Source: Riptortus pedestris
Taxonomy: Eukaryota > Arthropoda > Insecta > Hemiptera > Alydidae
Length of the DNA: 64,000 nt
Assembly (NCBI GenBank): GCA_019009955.1
Contig: CM032229.1
Location: forward strand, 83,007,001 to 83,071,000
Reading direction: 5' to 3'
The translations under genes were made by a program, and so were the position numbers. Position 1 is the stretch's first letter, and every line of letters starts with the position of its first letter. Positions 47,123-57,765 of this stretch are shown here, one piece after another. The notes beneath the pieces are model-generated. The model saw only the letters and a list, made by a program, of their open reading frames with translations, did not search any database and was not told where the DNA came from.

Positions 47123-47123
<1 letters not shown>
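46018..47123 (+). mobile_element. Hel-A Helitron-like element, head to head with 44408
   Basis: It lacks its own TC. The sequence TATATATATAAAATTG follows immediately on the 5' end of the minus-strand copy, making TTTTATATATATATAGATAT at the joint. A (GTTT)n lies at 46133-46190 and modules start near 46297 and 46594, with a shorter one near 46852. The 3' end CCCGGGCGAAGCCGGG, TATCTGAGCTAG precedes T at 47124 and a (TA)n. It is almost identical to the 36129 copy over its first 700 bp. Confidence 0.87.

Positions 47124-47178
<55 letters not shown>
47124..47178. repeat. (TA)n microsatellite at Hel-A 3' junction
   Basis: About 55 bp of TA begin with the T that follows the Helitron CTAG. Confidence 0.95.
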
Positions 47179-47184
<6 letters not shown>

Positions 47185-47196
47185 AAGTTAGCTATT

Positions 47197-47744
47197 GTTT
47201 TAGCAGATTTCCCTTAAGGGAAATCAGCTACTGAGGTCGTACTCATGACGCGATTTTCGAAAATTTTCTTCAAATGTCCATATCGATCCTACCCAGGAGA
47301 TGACAAAAATGAGGTCCGTTCAAAATTATATAAATATATAATTAACGCTCTAGCGGTCGCAATTTTGGTTTGATCGTTACCAAACTCGATATTAAGTCGT
47401 TAATGGGTGAAATCGGACCAGTGGGGGGGGGTTTAGAGGGGGGATTTTCGAAAATTCGAAATATCTCCGTTACCATACGTCGGATCAAAACATTGTATAG
47501 AGCCAATCTTATTGTAAATTAAATTTACTATAAATATTGTTCTATACATTTATTCTCTATCTTGAATATTAACCGAGAAATTTGCATTTTTATTAAATTA
47601 GGGCCGGTAACGGACGACTGAGTTTCCCGCCAAAAGCTAGTTCGGCCCTTTGCTGTAACTATTCGGCTCTCGTATGGAGATTTCTCTATTGTATAACTTC
47701 ACGTGGGAAATCTGCTTAGTTTACGCAGCCCCTGCGTGACGGAC
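47197..47744 (-). mobile_element. Rc1 element, complete short-subfamily copy
   Basis: This is the reverse complement of the 29980 copy. It has TTTTAGCAGATTTCCCTTAA at 47197 and TGCTTAGTTTACGCAGCCCC, TGCGTGACGGAC at the right end. The short-subfamily block (CGTTACCGGCCC region, CGGACGACTGAG) is present. The (TA)n is reduced to ATATAAATATATAA and a G(8) tract lies near 47423. Confidence 0.85.
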
Positions 47745-48943
47745 TTTTACTTAGTATTTGTATTGTCCTAGGGATTGATTTCAGTTGCTGTGTGCTTCAG
47801 CATCTCAATGTAATTGAGCAGCCCCACAAACTGTATATAACTTTACACAATAAAGTAATTTTCTCAGAAGCCGTGGCTTTCTTTTTTCTATCTAATTTTC
47901 ATAACAATGAATGAATCCACCTCATACCCATAAAAGCAAACCAACGACTTTATTTTTTGTATTTATCAGTATCTGTCAGCACTAGAGATACTAGAGCGTT
48001 TGGAAATGGAAGCTCGTCATCGTTTTAAAAACTATTTCATTCATATTTTATACAAGAATATTGTTATCAGGGAGACGGATATTATTCTACAAATAAAGCA
48101 AAGGGAGTGACGAGAGATTTCATCCATATTTTACAGCTTAAAGCAACACAAAATGACTGGAGGTGAAAAACCATAAATAATTCTTAAGATTATATTGCAA
48201 CCAAAAGTATGCCAGGAAAGATCTGAGCATGTTTGTACATAAAATTTCTTGATCTGCCACTAAAACACAAGATGATACGCATGGGGCATTCAAGGATTAT
48301 GTTTTCAGTCTCCGCACCTAGTAAGGCTATGAGTCAAGACCGTTTGACAGCTTACAGGTGCTAATCCATTAAAGACGCCGACGGAGACGCATCTTTCCTG
48401 AGCGGTAGTTACATCCAAATATAATTTACGATGACATATCCATTACAAAGCGGGAAAGAAGGATTAGGCTAAAGGTAGGAGGTGAGGAAAATAAAAGATT
48501 ACCCATGATGAACCCAGTGAAGTGAGAGTGAGGGAGGGAGAAAGAGAGAGGGAGTAAGAGAGGTAATCTCATTAAGCAGCAAGAGTTGCTGGATAACGGG
48601 TTGGGGGCACGTGGACATTCCACTGGAAAGACTTGCTATCAGCGAGCCCACTGCAGTCATCTGCATCAGTCACTACCACCAACTTCTTCTTCAGCTGATT
48701 AAATCTCCTGTTTGTCAGGCTACTACTACAGAGTACTTGCTCAGGCAAAATAGGATACGCACAAAACCTTCTATGGCACATAGACACACACATCCTATAA
48801 ATAAGAAGAATAGTTGTTACCAACTCCAGTAGAAAGAGGAAACCTAACTGAATAAATGTTTTTTACTAACTAATTAATCACTCATTTATATAATTGGAAG
48901 AAAAATCCTTTAAATATTTGAAGTTCATTTATCCATTAAAAAA
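47745..48943. other. Unassigned sequence
   Basis: Open frames on both strands overlap at 48426-48832 in a GC-richer patch. None has a recognisable motif. A GA-rich stretch lies at 48520-48570. AAATAAAGTAATTTT-type polyA-like signals occur but are unremarkable in AT-rich DNA. Confidence 0.35.
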
Positions 48944-48988
48944 TTCCGTCACGCAGGGGCTGCTTAAACTAAACAGATTCCCCACATG
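48944..48988 (+). mobile_element. Rc1 solo 5' end
   Basis: TTCCGTCACGCAGGGGCTGC and CTAAACAGATTCCCCACATG match the first 45 bp of Rc1, and nothing of the body follows. Confidence 0.75.
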
Positions 48989-49565
48989 CTGATATAACAT
49001 ACTAGTGATCAGCATACATTCTGTATTTCTAATCGTTGAAATGTGACCTCAATACAAACTTCGTTGAAGATATAATAGCGGAAAGTCAATAGATGAAAAA
49101 CACGTAAAATATCTTCTTATTTATTTTTCAGTATACATGTTTCGCGTCCTCTTCAGGAGTAGTCACATATAAAAAGATAAGACCTAACCACTAAGGCAGT
49201 CTCATCAATGCTGACAAAATGGAGATGTACAACACCAATCAGCCGATCTTATCGATTCATAAAATGATGATGAAAATAAACAAAATAGATTATAGAAACA
49301 AAGTTCGAATTATTGAAAATCGATTTCAAAAGAAGCATAGTCTAATAGATTTAATGTTTATTAAAATATTTGTTAAATATTTTATTAAATTCCTTATCTT
49401 AGTTGTCATGCTCAAAACATTTGCTATTGCTGGGTTTAATTTGATTGGGACAAGCGCCTTTAGATCTTCCTATAAAACTCGGCACATGTGCCATAGATTT
49501 GCAAATTTCTTTAATGTTAATCTAACCTAAGATGTTCTTGAAACGTCAATAAATAAATTATTAAA
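48989..49565. other. Unassigned sequence with a 103-codon frame
   Basis: The plus-strand frame 49219-49530 is rich in Lys, Ile and Phe, as chance frames in AT-rich DNA are. No domain is recognised and no gene is called. Confidence 0.35.
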
Positions 49566-49786
49566 TTATGTATTAACGTCCACTTTTTGCAACTAAGGCT
49601 AATTGGGACGGGTTATCTACAGGTTACCACCCTTTTCTAGCCAGGGTGGGACTAAGGATTTCATTTAATGAATTCCGTCACTACATAAATTCCTCTGCCC
49701 AGACGGGAATCGAACTCGCCACTCTAGGTTTACCATGTGAGATTAAAGGTAATGCACCTTTAACTCACATGGCTAACCCCAGCCCC
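49566..49786 (-). repeat. S1 SINE, full-length copy
   Basis: On the minus strand it reads GGGGCTGGGGTTAGCCATGT, AGTTCGATTCCCGTCTGGGC, the body TAGTGACGGAATTCATTAAA, and CTTAGTTGCAAAAAGTGGAC with a TTAATA tail. The CCATGTGAG/CTCACATGG hairpin is conserved. A 10-bp insertion (AGGTGCATTA) lies in the tRNA region. Confidence 0.88.
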
Positions 49787-50647
49787 GACAATCAATAGAT
49801 CCATTGAATGTTTCACTAGGCATTTTCCAGTATAGGAAAAACAATTAGTTGGGGGATAGATTTTCTCTCTATCAGTGAGCGATAGGAAGCAAAAGATGGG
49901 AATTAGGTTGAGAGGGAGAGACACGTCAAATGCAGATGCAGGTTGATACTATGGAAGGGGAGACGATGAGTGGGACCCCCTTGTATTCAAATAGCAGATT
50001 ATATCGTCCACTCATCCATCTCTCGTCAGACTTCCCTCCTTACTCTTATATCTAGATCTCCTTCCTATTACAGCTCCTGTCCTGTCTGTCTCTGTCCGTC
50101 CACCTTCCATTTACAGCACAAACCAACTCATTAACAACAACAAACCCCAATCTTTATCCCATATTATTATCATTTTAGATATCAAATAACAAAAAAAATC
50201 GTAGTAGAGTCCAGTTAAATCAAAACGTTTTTTATAATATTGCAACTAATGAAGATACTATGTTAATTAGACTAATGTAGAAAAAAAATATCTTATAACT
50301 AGTTTTTTAGTGAACGAGCAAAACCTAATTACAATTTTGTTAAGAGACAATTTCTCAGACAGGAAAGGGAAAGGATACGAGAGTGATCATTTCTTCGATG
50401 CCTTCTTTTTAGGATATTTACAAGATACTTTTCTGCGCTAAGTAACGGATATGATAAAACATAAATAACAACACTTAAATATTTATTACATATTCATTAT
50501 ATTATATTTCTGATGTTATTTATTTATAATTAGGAGGACGTTTAATTTTTCTCGTAGAGGTTACTTTCTCTATAAACATTTGCTTCTGTTCTTCAAAATT
50601 ACAAGTTCTTATCCTAAATATATTGTTGAATGAGCTAAATATCAGTG
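49787..50647. other. Unassigned sequence
   Basis: A CT-rich patch at 50010-50150 and otherwise AT-rich DNA. No gene was recognised. Confidence 0.35.
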
Positions 50648-51034
50648 ATTGAGAATAAAATTATTCTGATTTATAATAAATTGCAGTACTAGATTTAGGT
50701 AAATAGTTTTCAATAAAATTAATATGATGTATACGGATATATATGAGTAATTGTTTTTCTTTCCGGTGGAGAATAATTCTATCTATCTGTTCAGCTCTGA
50801 GAGGTTGACTGACTTTTTTTTGTTTTTACAATTCAGACACTTTCAGTTGGGATGTTATTAAAATCAAATCAACCTTTTGTATTTATTCACAGTGATGTTG
50901 TGTTACTGTGTTGTTGGTTAATCGGGAATGGCACAAACACGACTGGTTGGCACAAACATATATTTCTAAAATAAATAAATTTAGGCAAACTTCTCTACTA
51001 TCCTATATCTAAGTTATGTATGTATGTATGTATG

Positions 51035-51076
<42 letters not shown>

Positions 51077-51404
51077 TACGACTTACAACATCTAATAAGA
51101 CTTAACACAAATTACTTTACAACACACATACCGCTGGGGGCCAAGGCATCAGCTCTGCCTAGCACTAGCATATCACAAAAACTTCTCACTCTCTAAAAGC
51201 TAGCAATACAATGCTCTCCCATTTCCAGTATCGCATTGTCAGCAGTTTTCTTGTCTTTGCACCCGCTCGCTCGCTCTCATTACAGCACGCATATCTATAT
51301 CTAAACACAAATCATTACACCACAGTTACCAGTATGTAGATTTGTCTATTGTAAAACTTCACAAGGAAAATCTGATTAGTTTTCGCCGCCCCTGCGTGAC
51401 GGAC
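50648..51404 (-). mobile_element. Rc1 element interrupted by an LTR-like insertion
   Basis: The right part (51325-51404) is the Rc1 5' end, GTCCGTCACGCAGGGGCGGC on the minus strand. The left part (50648-50906) is the following long-subfamily body, up to GATTTATAATAAATTGC. The core and 3' half are absent. The two parts are collinear once 50907-51324 is removed. Confidence 0.82.
50907..51324. mobile_element. Probable solo LTR with GTTAC target-site duplication
   Basis: The 418-bp insertion splits an Rc1 copy exactly. GTTAC is present once in uninterrupted Rc1 copies and twice here (50902-50906 and 51325-51329). The insert begins TGTGTTG and ends CACCACA, the TG...CA pattern of LTRs, and 5-bp duplications are usual for LTR retrotransposons. 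It holds a GTAT repeat and a (TA)n of about 40 bp, then GC-richer sequence (CTGGGGGCCAAGGCATCAGC). No internal coding region is present, so it would be a solo LTR. I could not find a second copy in the window. Confidence 0.6.
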
Positions 51405-52359
51405 TTTTAATATATCTAGGAAGTCTGAATTTATATTTGGGAATGATAATAATCATAAACCTCTGAGTGGCATGGAACAATTAATAGTATTCTTATATGC
51501 TTAACTAATCTGCTTTATGAAGTACTAGTTGTATGATGGAGTCACATTTTATGAGGGTCAAGAAAGAAGGCTCCAATATGCGTGCTCGTCACCCGGGTGT
51601 TGTTAAAGGGCCTAAAATAAATAATAAAAGGAAAGTGAGACTAAGAGAAGAGCAATGTGTTGATGAGTGGTGCGTGGATCAGCGGGGCTCGGAGGCCACA
51701 GCTTGGGCATAGCTTAGGTTTGTTTAGTTATACAAACACGCAGGGAGGCTGTAGCTATGTTTACATCCCCCAACCTCCCTCACACCTCGACAAGCCCCTA
51801 GTCCGCCACCATCTTACAGTCACGATATTACTCCTTGTCCTCTATAGGCCCCTATCTCTTAACCACCGGAAAACGGCTCTTTTCTTCAGCCTTTCTCACA
51901 CAACTTAATACTTTCAGCATACTTGTGAATCGACCACCTCCATGTTCTCCTCTCTCTATCTTGTAGATTGTGCATCCGCGTTGAAATGAAATGCGTTTAT
52001 TTACATTAAATGTTATCATAACATAACAGGATTCATCAAATAGTTTTAGTTTTTCTATAAAAATCTCTAATATTATGTCAAATTCGTTACAAATTATTGA
52101 ATTACATTTATACTTATATAATATATTACACAGGTTAATATATGTATATATTAGCCAATAAAATCATCAACTCTAATCTATCTATCTATCTGCCTATCTA
52201 TCTTATATAAAACATTCGTTAAAAAATGAGGTTAAATTCTAAGAATATATAGTATAAAATTCATCAATTTCAATAATTATATACAATACGTAAGTTTCAT
52301 TAACAATCTTAAGTGTTGACATGTTTGTGGAGTTGTGTAATCACACGGTCAAGTATTGT
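51405..52359. other. Unassigned sequence
   Basis: A GC-richer 83-codon plus frame at 51657-51908 is unrecognised. A short (TCTA)n lies at 52180-52203. Confidence 0.35.
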
Positions 52360-52504
52360 ATTAGCAGATTTCCCATGAGGGAAATCAGCTATTGAGGTCG
52401 CACTCATGTTTTGAAAAATTTCCTCAAATGTCCATCGATCCTACCTAGGAGATGACGAAAATGAGGTCCGTTCAAATTATATATATATATATATATATAT
52501 ATAG

Positions 52505-52660
52505 ATATTTATTTATTTATTAACGTCCACTTTTTGCAACTTAGGCTAATTGGGACGGGTTATCTACAGGTTACCACCCTTTTCTAGCCAGGGTGGGATT
52601 TTAGGACGTTATTTAATGAATTTCGTCACTAAATAATTTCCTTTGCCCAGGCGAGAATCG
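52505..52660 (-). repeat. S1 SINE, truncated at its tRNA part
   Basis: TTATTAACGTCCACTTTTTG through CTTTGCCCAGGCGAGAATCG matches the minus-strand S1 body and stops inside the B box, where Hel-A sequence (AACCTCTGTCTGTACATTG) takes over without a gap. Confidence 0.82.
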
Positions 52661-53962
52661 AACCTCTGTCTGTACATTGATTTTTTTCGCGAAATTTCAC
52701 GATAACTTTTCGTTTCACATGTCATAGACACCATATTTTGTTTCTTTCGTGTCTGTTTGTTTGTTACCTTTTCACGCATAAACGGCTGAATCGAATTTTA
52801 TGAAACTTGGTATGTATATTACTACTAACCCAACTTAGACTTTAGGCTATATTAATATCCTCTGTGACGAACAGGAGTGGGGGTTATAAGGGAAGCCAGA
52901 AATTAAAAATAGCGATATTTCGTTTCCTATTGGTTTTACGGCAAATATGAACATAACAAAAGTTGTTTATTTTGTTATTTAGAGTAACTTTTGTTATATA
53001 CACTTTTTTCGTATACCGAATTATAAACGAGATATACGCTAAAACCTATAGCGGAAGTGAACAATTTTATTTGGGACAAAAGACCCAACCGAAATAAATA
53101 AAACTCGGTATCTGGATTAGCACTAACGCTTTCATTATAACAAGCCATACCAACATTTCTAGGGACGGGCAGGAGTGGGGGTTATAAGGGAAGCCAGAAA
53201 TTAAAAATAGCGATATTTCGTTTCCTATTGGGTTTTCGGCAAATATGAACATAACAAAAGTTGTTTATTTAGTTATTTAGAGTAACTTTTGTTATATACA
53301 CTTTTTTCTTATACCGAATCATAAACGAGATATACGCTAAAACCTATAGCGGGAGTCATCTATTTTATTGGGCGCTAACGATTGAACCGAACTTAACAAA
53401 ACTCGGTAGGCCAATTAGCATTAATTCTTCCATGATTATAAGCTATATTAAAATGTTTAGGTTAGAACGGGAGTGGCGGTTATAAGGGAGATCTGAAATA
53501 AAAATTCGCGATATTTCATTGTCTATTTGTTTTTCGACAAACATGCACATAACAAAAGTTGTTTACTTTGTTATTAACTTTTTTTTTCATACATTTCTCC
53601 AGGAACAATGTGTGGAGCAAGTAATTTGCGTAGAAATATTGATATGCTCAACAATTCATTCCTATTTGAACTATCAGGTACCTCAGCTGGAAAAATTAAT
53701 TCAAATCAATGTTAATATTTTGTCCTTAATAGCTGAAATCTATGCATAATGCACAGGAGACGGGAAATATGACAATTTGGAAGACAGTGAAGACTTACAT
53801 AAAAAATTAATTTTATTATTAACAAAAGCCAACGACGGGTATTAACCCTAAACACTGGGACGGGCAAATGTCAAAATATTGCACAAGTAAAGCCTTGCCA
53901 AAAAAATACCATCACCATTCAGCCTCAAATCAATTCCCGGGCGAAGCCAGGTATCTGAGCTA

Positions 53963-53963
<1 letters not shown>
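52661..53963 (+). mobile_element. Hel-A Helitron-like element, 5' truncated
   Basis: It lacks the TC(TA)n start and begins at AACCTCTGTCTG joined to the S1 B box. The GTTT tract is only two units. Three modules start near 52870, 53168 and 53472. The 3' end is GGGCGAAGCCAGGTATCTGA, GCTAG, then T and (TA)n. A plus frame at 53519-53749 is not a gene. Confidence 0.83.

Positions 53964-54027
<64 letters not shown>
53964..54027. repeat. (TA)n microsatellite
   Basis: About 64 bp of TA lie between the Hel-A 3' end and the second half of the split Rc1. It is probably the Rc1 internal microsatellite that received the insertion. Confidence 0.95.
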
Positions 54028-54032
<5 letters not shown>

Positions 54033-54537
54033 CTGTTAACGCTCTAGCGGTCGCAATTTTTGTTTGATCGTTACCAAACTTCATTTTTTTTTTTTTTGTA
54101 AAAAGAAAGCGTTTTATGTAAAAAGAAAGATCAAGTTCGTTAATGGCTGAAATCGGACCAGTGGGAGGGGGGGGGGTTTAGAGGGGGGATTTTTGAAAAT
54201 TCGAAATATCTCCGTTATTATGCATTGGATCGAAAAATTATGGATAGAATCAATCTTATTGCAAATTAAATTTACTATAAATATTGTTCTATACATTTAT
54301 TCTCTATCTTTAATATTAACCGAGATATTTGCATTTGTATTGTGTGTTTGGTCGGCAGGAGTCGGCAGTGTTCGGGACTTTCCGCCGAGAGCTAGTGCGG
54401 CCGTTACCGCAACTATCCGTCCCTTGTTGAATAGGTTTAGGATTCCTTACTACTGCTGGTATTATTTGGCAGATTTTTCTATTGTAAAACTTCACCTGGG
54501 AAATCTGCTTAGTTTACGCAGCCCCTGCGTGACGGAT

Positions 54538-54823
54538 TTTTTTTATGTTGAATAGATGATAGTAAGAATTTGATGAGCCATGCCCTATTACTAATTGTGT
54601 CATGCAGAATAGAATTAATTCTGTCGTATGTCTTTGCTGTTGAAATATATGTTAATGTTTGGAATGAAAAGTTTTGAATGTTGTGCTTTATTAGTTACAG
54701 TTCATTGTTGCTGCAGCTTTTCAATCAGATGGGTTTTAACATATATTTTATATGGGCTGGCTTTGGAGACATTAGTGTCACATTCTAGCAATCGGGAATC
54801 TTTAATTATATTTAACACACACA

Positions 54824-54825
<2 letters not shown>
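54538..54825. other. Unassigned sequence
   Basis: No termini recognised. A plus open frame (54628-54990) runs into the following (TA)n and is not a credible gene. Confidence 0.35.
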
Positions 54826-54884
<59 letters not shown>

Positions 54885-55035
54885 TATTTTATTTAATATA
54901 TATGTATATATAATTTTGAACGGACCTCATTTTCGTCATCTACTAGGTAGGATTGATGGATATTTGAGGAAATTTTTAATAGCGTCATGAGTACAATCTC
55001 AATAGCTAGTTCCCCTTGCGGGAAATCTGCTAAAA
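54826..55035 (+). mobile_element. Rc1 element, 3' end with (TA)n
   Basis: A (TA)n of about 55 bp is followed by ATTTTGAACGGACCTCATTT, AATAGCGTCATGAGTACAA and the hairpin TTCCCCTTGCGGGAAATCTG, CTAAAAAA. The 5' half is missing. Confidence 0.82.
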
Positions 55036-55653
55036 AACGTATTACAATGTTAATGAGTAGATTGAAGCTCCAATGAACTGTAAGAATGATCCTTGAATGC
55101 CTTGTCAGAGAATATTACTGAAGCAGGCAGCATATGAAAACCACAACTAAGGCTTATCAAAGAAGGGGGACAATTCAGAGGGAGTATCGAGCCCCGTTGT
55201 ACGTCCGCTCCAAAGATAGCAATTATAGTTTGACAGGTGGGTTTAGCCCGGCCAGATGGTTCGGCTCTGGATAGCAGCCTGGCAACGCTAACAATAACCG
55301 TACAGTCAGCCTATCATCTACTGCCACATGATATCTGACAGAATAGAGGCATATTTCAAGTCTTCAACAAGATTTACAATTCTTGATAAAAATATTTTTT
55401 AACGAAAAAAGAATTTAATTTCTTTAGGTTGAGGATTTGTTGTAACATATGAAATTAAATTTATTAATTTGTGTTTTTTTAAATAAACTATATTCATTAT
55501 TTGGGAAGTCCATAAATTTTGGAATAAAGGGTTCTTCTAATAGAGACACTATTGGTAGATGGACGCAAAGAAATAAAATTTAAAAAATAAATTAAATAAA
55601 ATTCTGATGAAAATGTTTTGCTGAACTTAATTCATTTTTTTTTTGGAGGGGGA
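55036..55653. other. Unassigned, with GC-richer patch
   Basis: At 55130-55330 the minus strand is open for about 45 codons (LPGCYPEPNHLAGLNPPVKL) in GC-richer sequence. It may be a decayed coding piece. No family is recognised. Confidence 0.3.
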
Positions 55654-55874
55654 GGGGCTCAGGTTAGCCCTGTGAGTTAAAGCGTTGGCCTTAATCTCAG
55701 ATGGTAATACCACGACTCGAGTTCGATTCTCGCCTGGGCAATTGTTATTTATTTAGTGACGAAATTCATTAAATAAAATCCTTAGTCCCACCCTGGCTAG
55801 CAAAAGGGTGGTAACCTGTAGATAGTCCCAATGACCCTTAGTTGCAAAAGGTGGACGTTAATATAAATAAAATT
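55654..55874 (+). repeat. S1 SINE, full-length copy
   Basis: GGGGCTCAGGTTAGCCCTGT, GAGTTCGATTCTCGCCTGGG, TTTAGTGACGAAATTCATTA, GGCTAGCAAAAGGGTGG and GTTGCAAAAGGTGGACG are in order, with a TAATATAAATAAAA tail. The extra hairpin is present with one mismatch (CCTGTGAG / CTCAGATGG). Confidence 0.88.
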
Positions 55875-56737
55875 AAATTGTACTTAATTTAAAATTATTT
55901 CATTTGAAAGTGATATACAATAACTCCTACAGATGAGTAGGTTCAAAAACTGTAATAGAAACTAATTTTCAGATCATTTTACGATAAACGAAAATGTCCT
56001 ATACAAACCGGTATCTCATGGATCTTATAACTATCTTATGTGACGTGTTAAGAAAAAAAAATATTAATATGCATTTAACGTAACAAATTATTGTAAATAA
56101 CCCACTCCACTGTACGTAGTTTCGAAAGATAGGACGTACAAATCGTAAATTATATAAATATACTCCCTCAGCGATACTGTGCTAAGAGGAAGACAAAAAA
56201 AAATATGGATCTATAATAAGTACGGAGAAATTAATATTTTTTTAATGTTCGCCTCCACTAAAACCCCTTCCCCTTAGTCAAATTTGATGGACCGGAACAG
56301 TTGCCAACTACACCAATCATACATTATAACAATCCTAAATTTCCATATTCTAAGGCTAAGAGAACAATTCCATGAACACTTGAAAATTAAATGTAGTAGC
56401 CATTAAAAGAATTTCATTACTTCGAAGTATAAATATCCCAACTTTAAAACAATAGTAGATAGAGACCAAAAATTTTCACGCGGCTTGACGAACAGAATAA
56501 AATATAAGCTAGGCAGGAATCACTGTGTTCCTATGTTGTAACAGAAAGAGAAACCGCAATCAGTGGAGCGAAACTACTCCATCCCACTGATTCCGTCTGG
56601 CAACCAAGACCAAGAAAAATAAAGAAAAAAAGAATAACCATTTCGAGTATTAAGAAACAGAACAGACATAAACATTAGTAAGTATCAAGTAAAAAAATAA
56701 ATAATATTGTGGTGGTAAGAATTAATCATCATCTTTT
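55875..56737. other. Unassigned AT-rich sequence
   Basis: No gene or repeat end recognised up to the TIR transposon. Confidence 0.35.
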
Positions 56738-57765
56738 ATAATTGAAGAGGTCTATGTAAAAAGGGCGTATGGCGGTATATGCCCTATATTAATGTATGCC
56801 CTATAATGTAAATTCTGAGGTTGTATTTTGCTAGTTTTGCTTGTTGTTGTGCTATTTAAAAATGAGCAATTTGGAAGAAGTTATTAGTGATGAACGTATT
56901 TTCAAAACTTCGAAGAAAAATGAATCTTTTCAAGATAGCAAAAACAATAAGAATAAACGATATTCGGGTGAATCGTATACTTCAACAAAAGGTAGGATGG
57001 ATAGTAAGAACTTTATCTCGATATTGAACTATTGTAAACAAACCTGTGGAATTAAAGTTACTGCAAAATGAGCAAGAGAATTTGTTTGATCATTTTTATG
57101 GTTGTGATAAAGTACAAGCAGACACACTTCTTGCGGGATACCTTATAGTGTTTCCACTCACTGTGTACCAGCACAAAAATACAGAGGCATACTGTGCAAC
57201 TATTCAGTAAAATGTAGCAGAACTCCTATTAATGTTTGTCGCAAATTTTTACTCAGCCTTTACCAAATTTCTGAAAAACGCCTTCTTGATAATCAGGGAA
57301 AAGTAGTATTCATGCAGTAATTTCACTGAGAAAAGAGGATCCCATACAGTAACGTTTCTTTTACAGTAATATTTTATTAACATACTAACTTTCTACATAT
57401 AGCTGTAAATGTGTTTCTATTTTAGTTCTTATTCAATATTATCAGATCTTACTTGGCAATGTCTATGCAAGTAGGGCGTATGACAACATGATCTATGTAA
57501 AATGGGCTTATGAAAAACATGGCTGACAGCGATCTCCCGAAGAAGGGCGTATGTAAGCTGATATTTAAAAGGAGTTTATTTAATATTTTTAACGATTTTT
57601 TTTTAGATTTCTGCATAAATTAGATCACCAAAAACTGAACATAATTTCATTACTGCTGTAGTTTCAGGTTAAACGATAAATACAAGTGATATTTTGCATT
57701 CACAATATGTCAATACTACTAGGTTTTCAGTTATCAGCCCTTTTTACATAGACCTCCTCAATTAT
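56738..57765 (+). mobile_element. TIR DNA transposon remnant with iterated end motif
   Basis: A 29-bp terminal inverted repeat with one mismatch lies at 56738-56766 (ATAATTGAAGAGGTCTATGT, AAAAAGGGC) and 57737-57765. TA lies at both outer edges, which could be a TA target duplication. The motif TCTATGTAAAAAGGGCGTAT recurs near the right end in the same direction at about 57461, 57491 and 57543 with changes. This suggests repeated subterminal binding sites. A broken transposase-like frame (56862-57354) occupies the left half, so the element is an internally deleted, non-autonomous copy. Confidence 0.75.
56862..57354 (+). pseudogene. Transposase-like reading frame, frameshifted and truncated
   Basis: Frame 1 starts at ATG 56862 (MSNLEEVISDERIF) and contains RYSGESYTSTKGRMDSKNF and YCKQTCGIKV before a TGA at 57069. 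The reading continues in a second frame (NEQENLFDHFYGCDKVQADT), then a third (SVKCSRTPINVCRKFLLSLY, QISEKRLLDNQGK), then EKRGSHTV at 57328-57351. The order basic G-x-x-Y-x-S-x-K-G, paired Cys, E-x-x-x-x-F-x-x-F-Y, V-C-(R/K)-x-F and RG-(S/K)-H recalls a family of multi-copy arthropod proteins that I associate with DNA transposases. The match is from memory of the pattern, not a search. No catalytic DDE region remains. Confidence 0.55.

Larger units (their letters stand above)
52360..54537 (-). mobile_element. Rc1 element split by S1 and Hel-A
   Basis: The 3' end of one Rc1 (52360-52503: TTAGCAGATTTCCCATGAGG, CCTAGGAGATGACGAAAATG, then (TA)n) and its 5' part (54028-54537: TTTGTCTGTTAACGCTCTAG, AATCGGACCAGTGGGAGG, GCAGCCCCTGCGTGACGG) are collinear and same-strand. 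About 1.5 kb of S1 plus Hel-A lies at the (TA)n site between them. This makes a single interrupted element the simplest reading. Confidence 0.78.

Noticed and set aside
53848..54084. Open frame crossing the Hel-A 3' end
   Set aside because: It consists largely of Tyr-Ile repeats from (TA)n plus transposon sequence.
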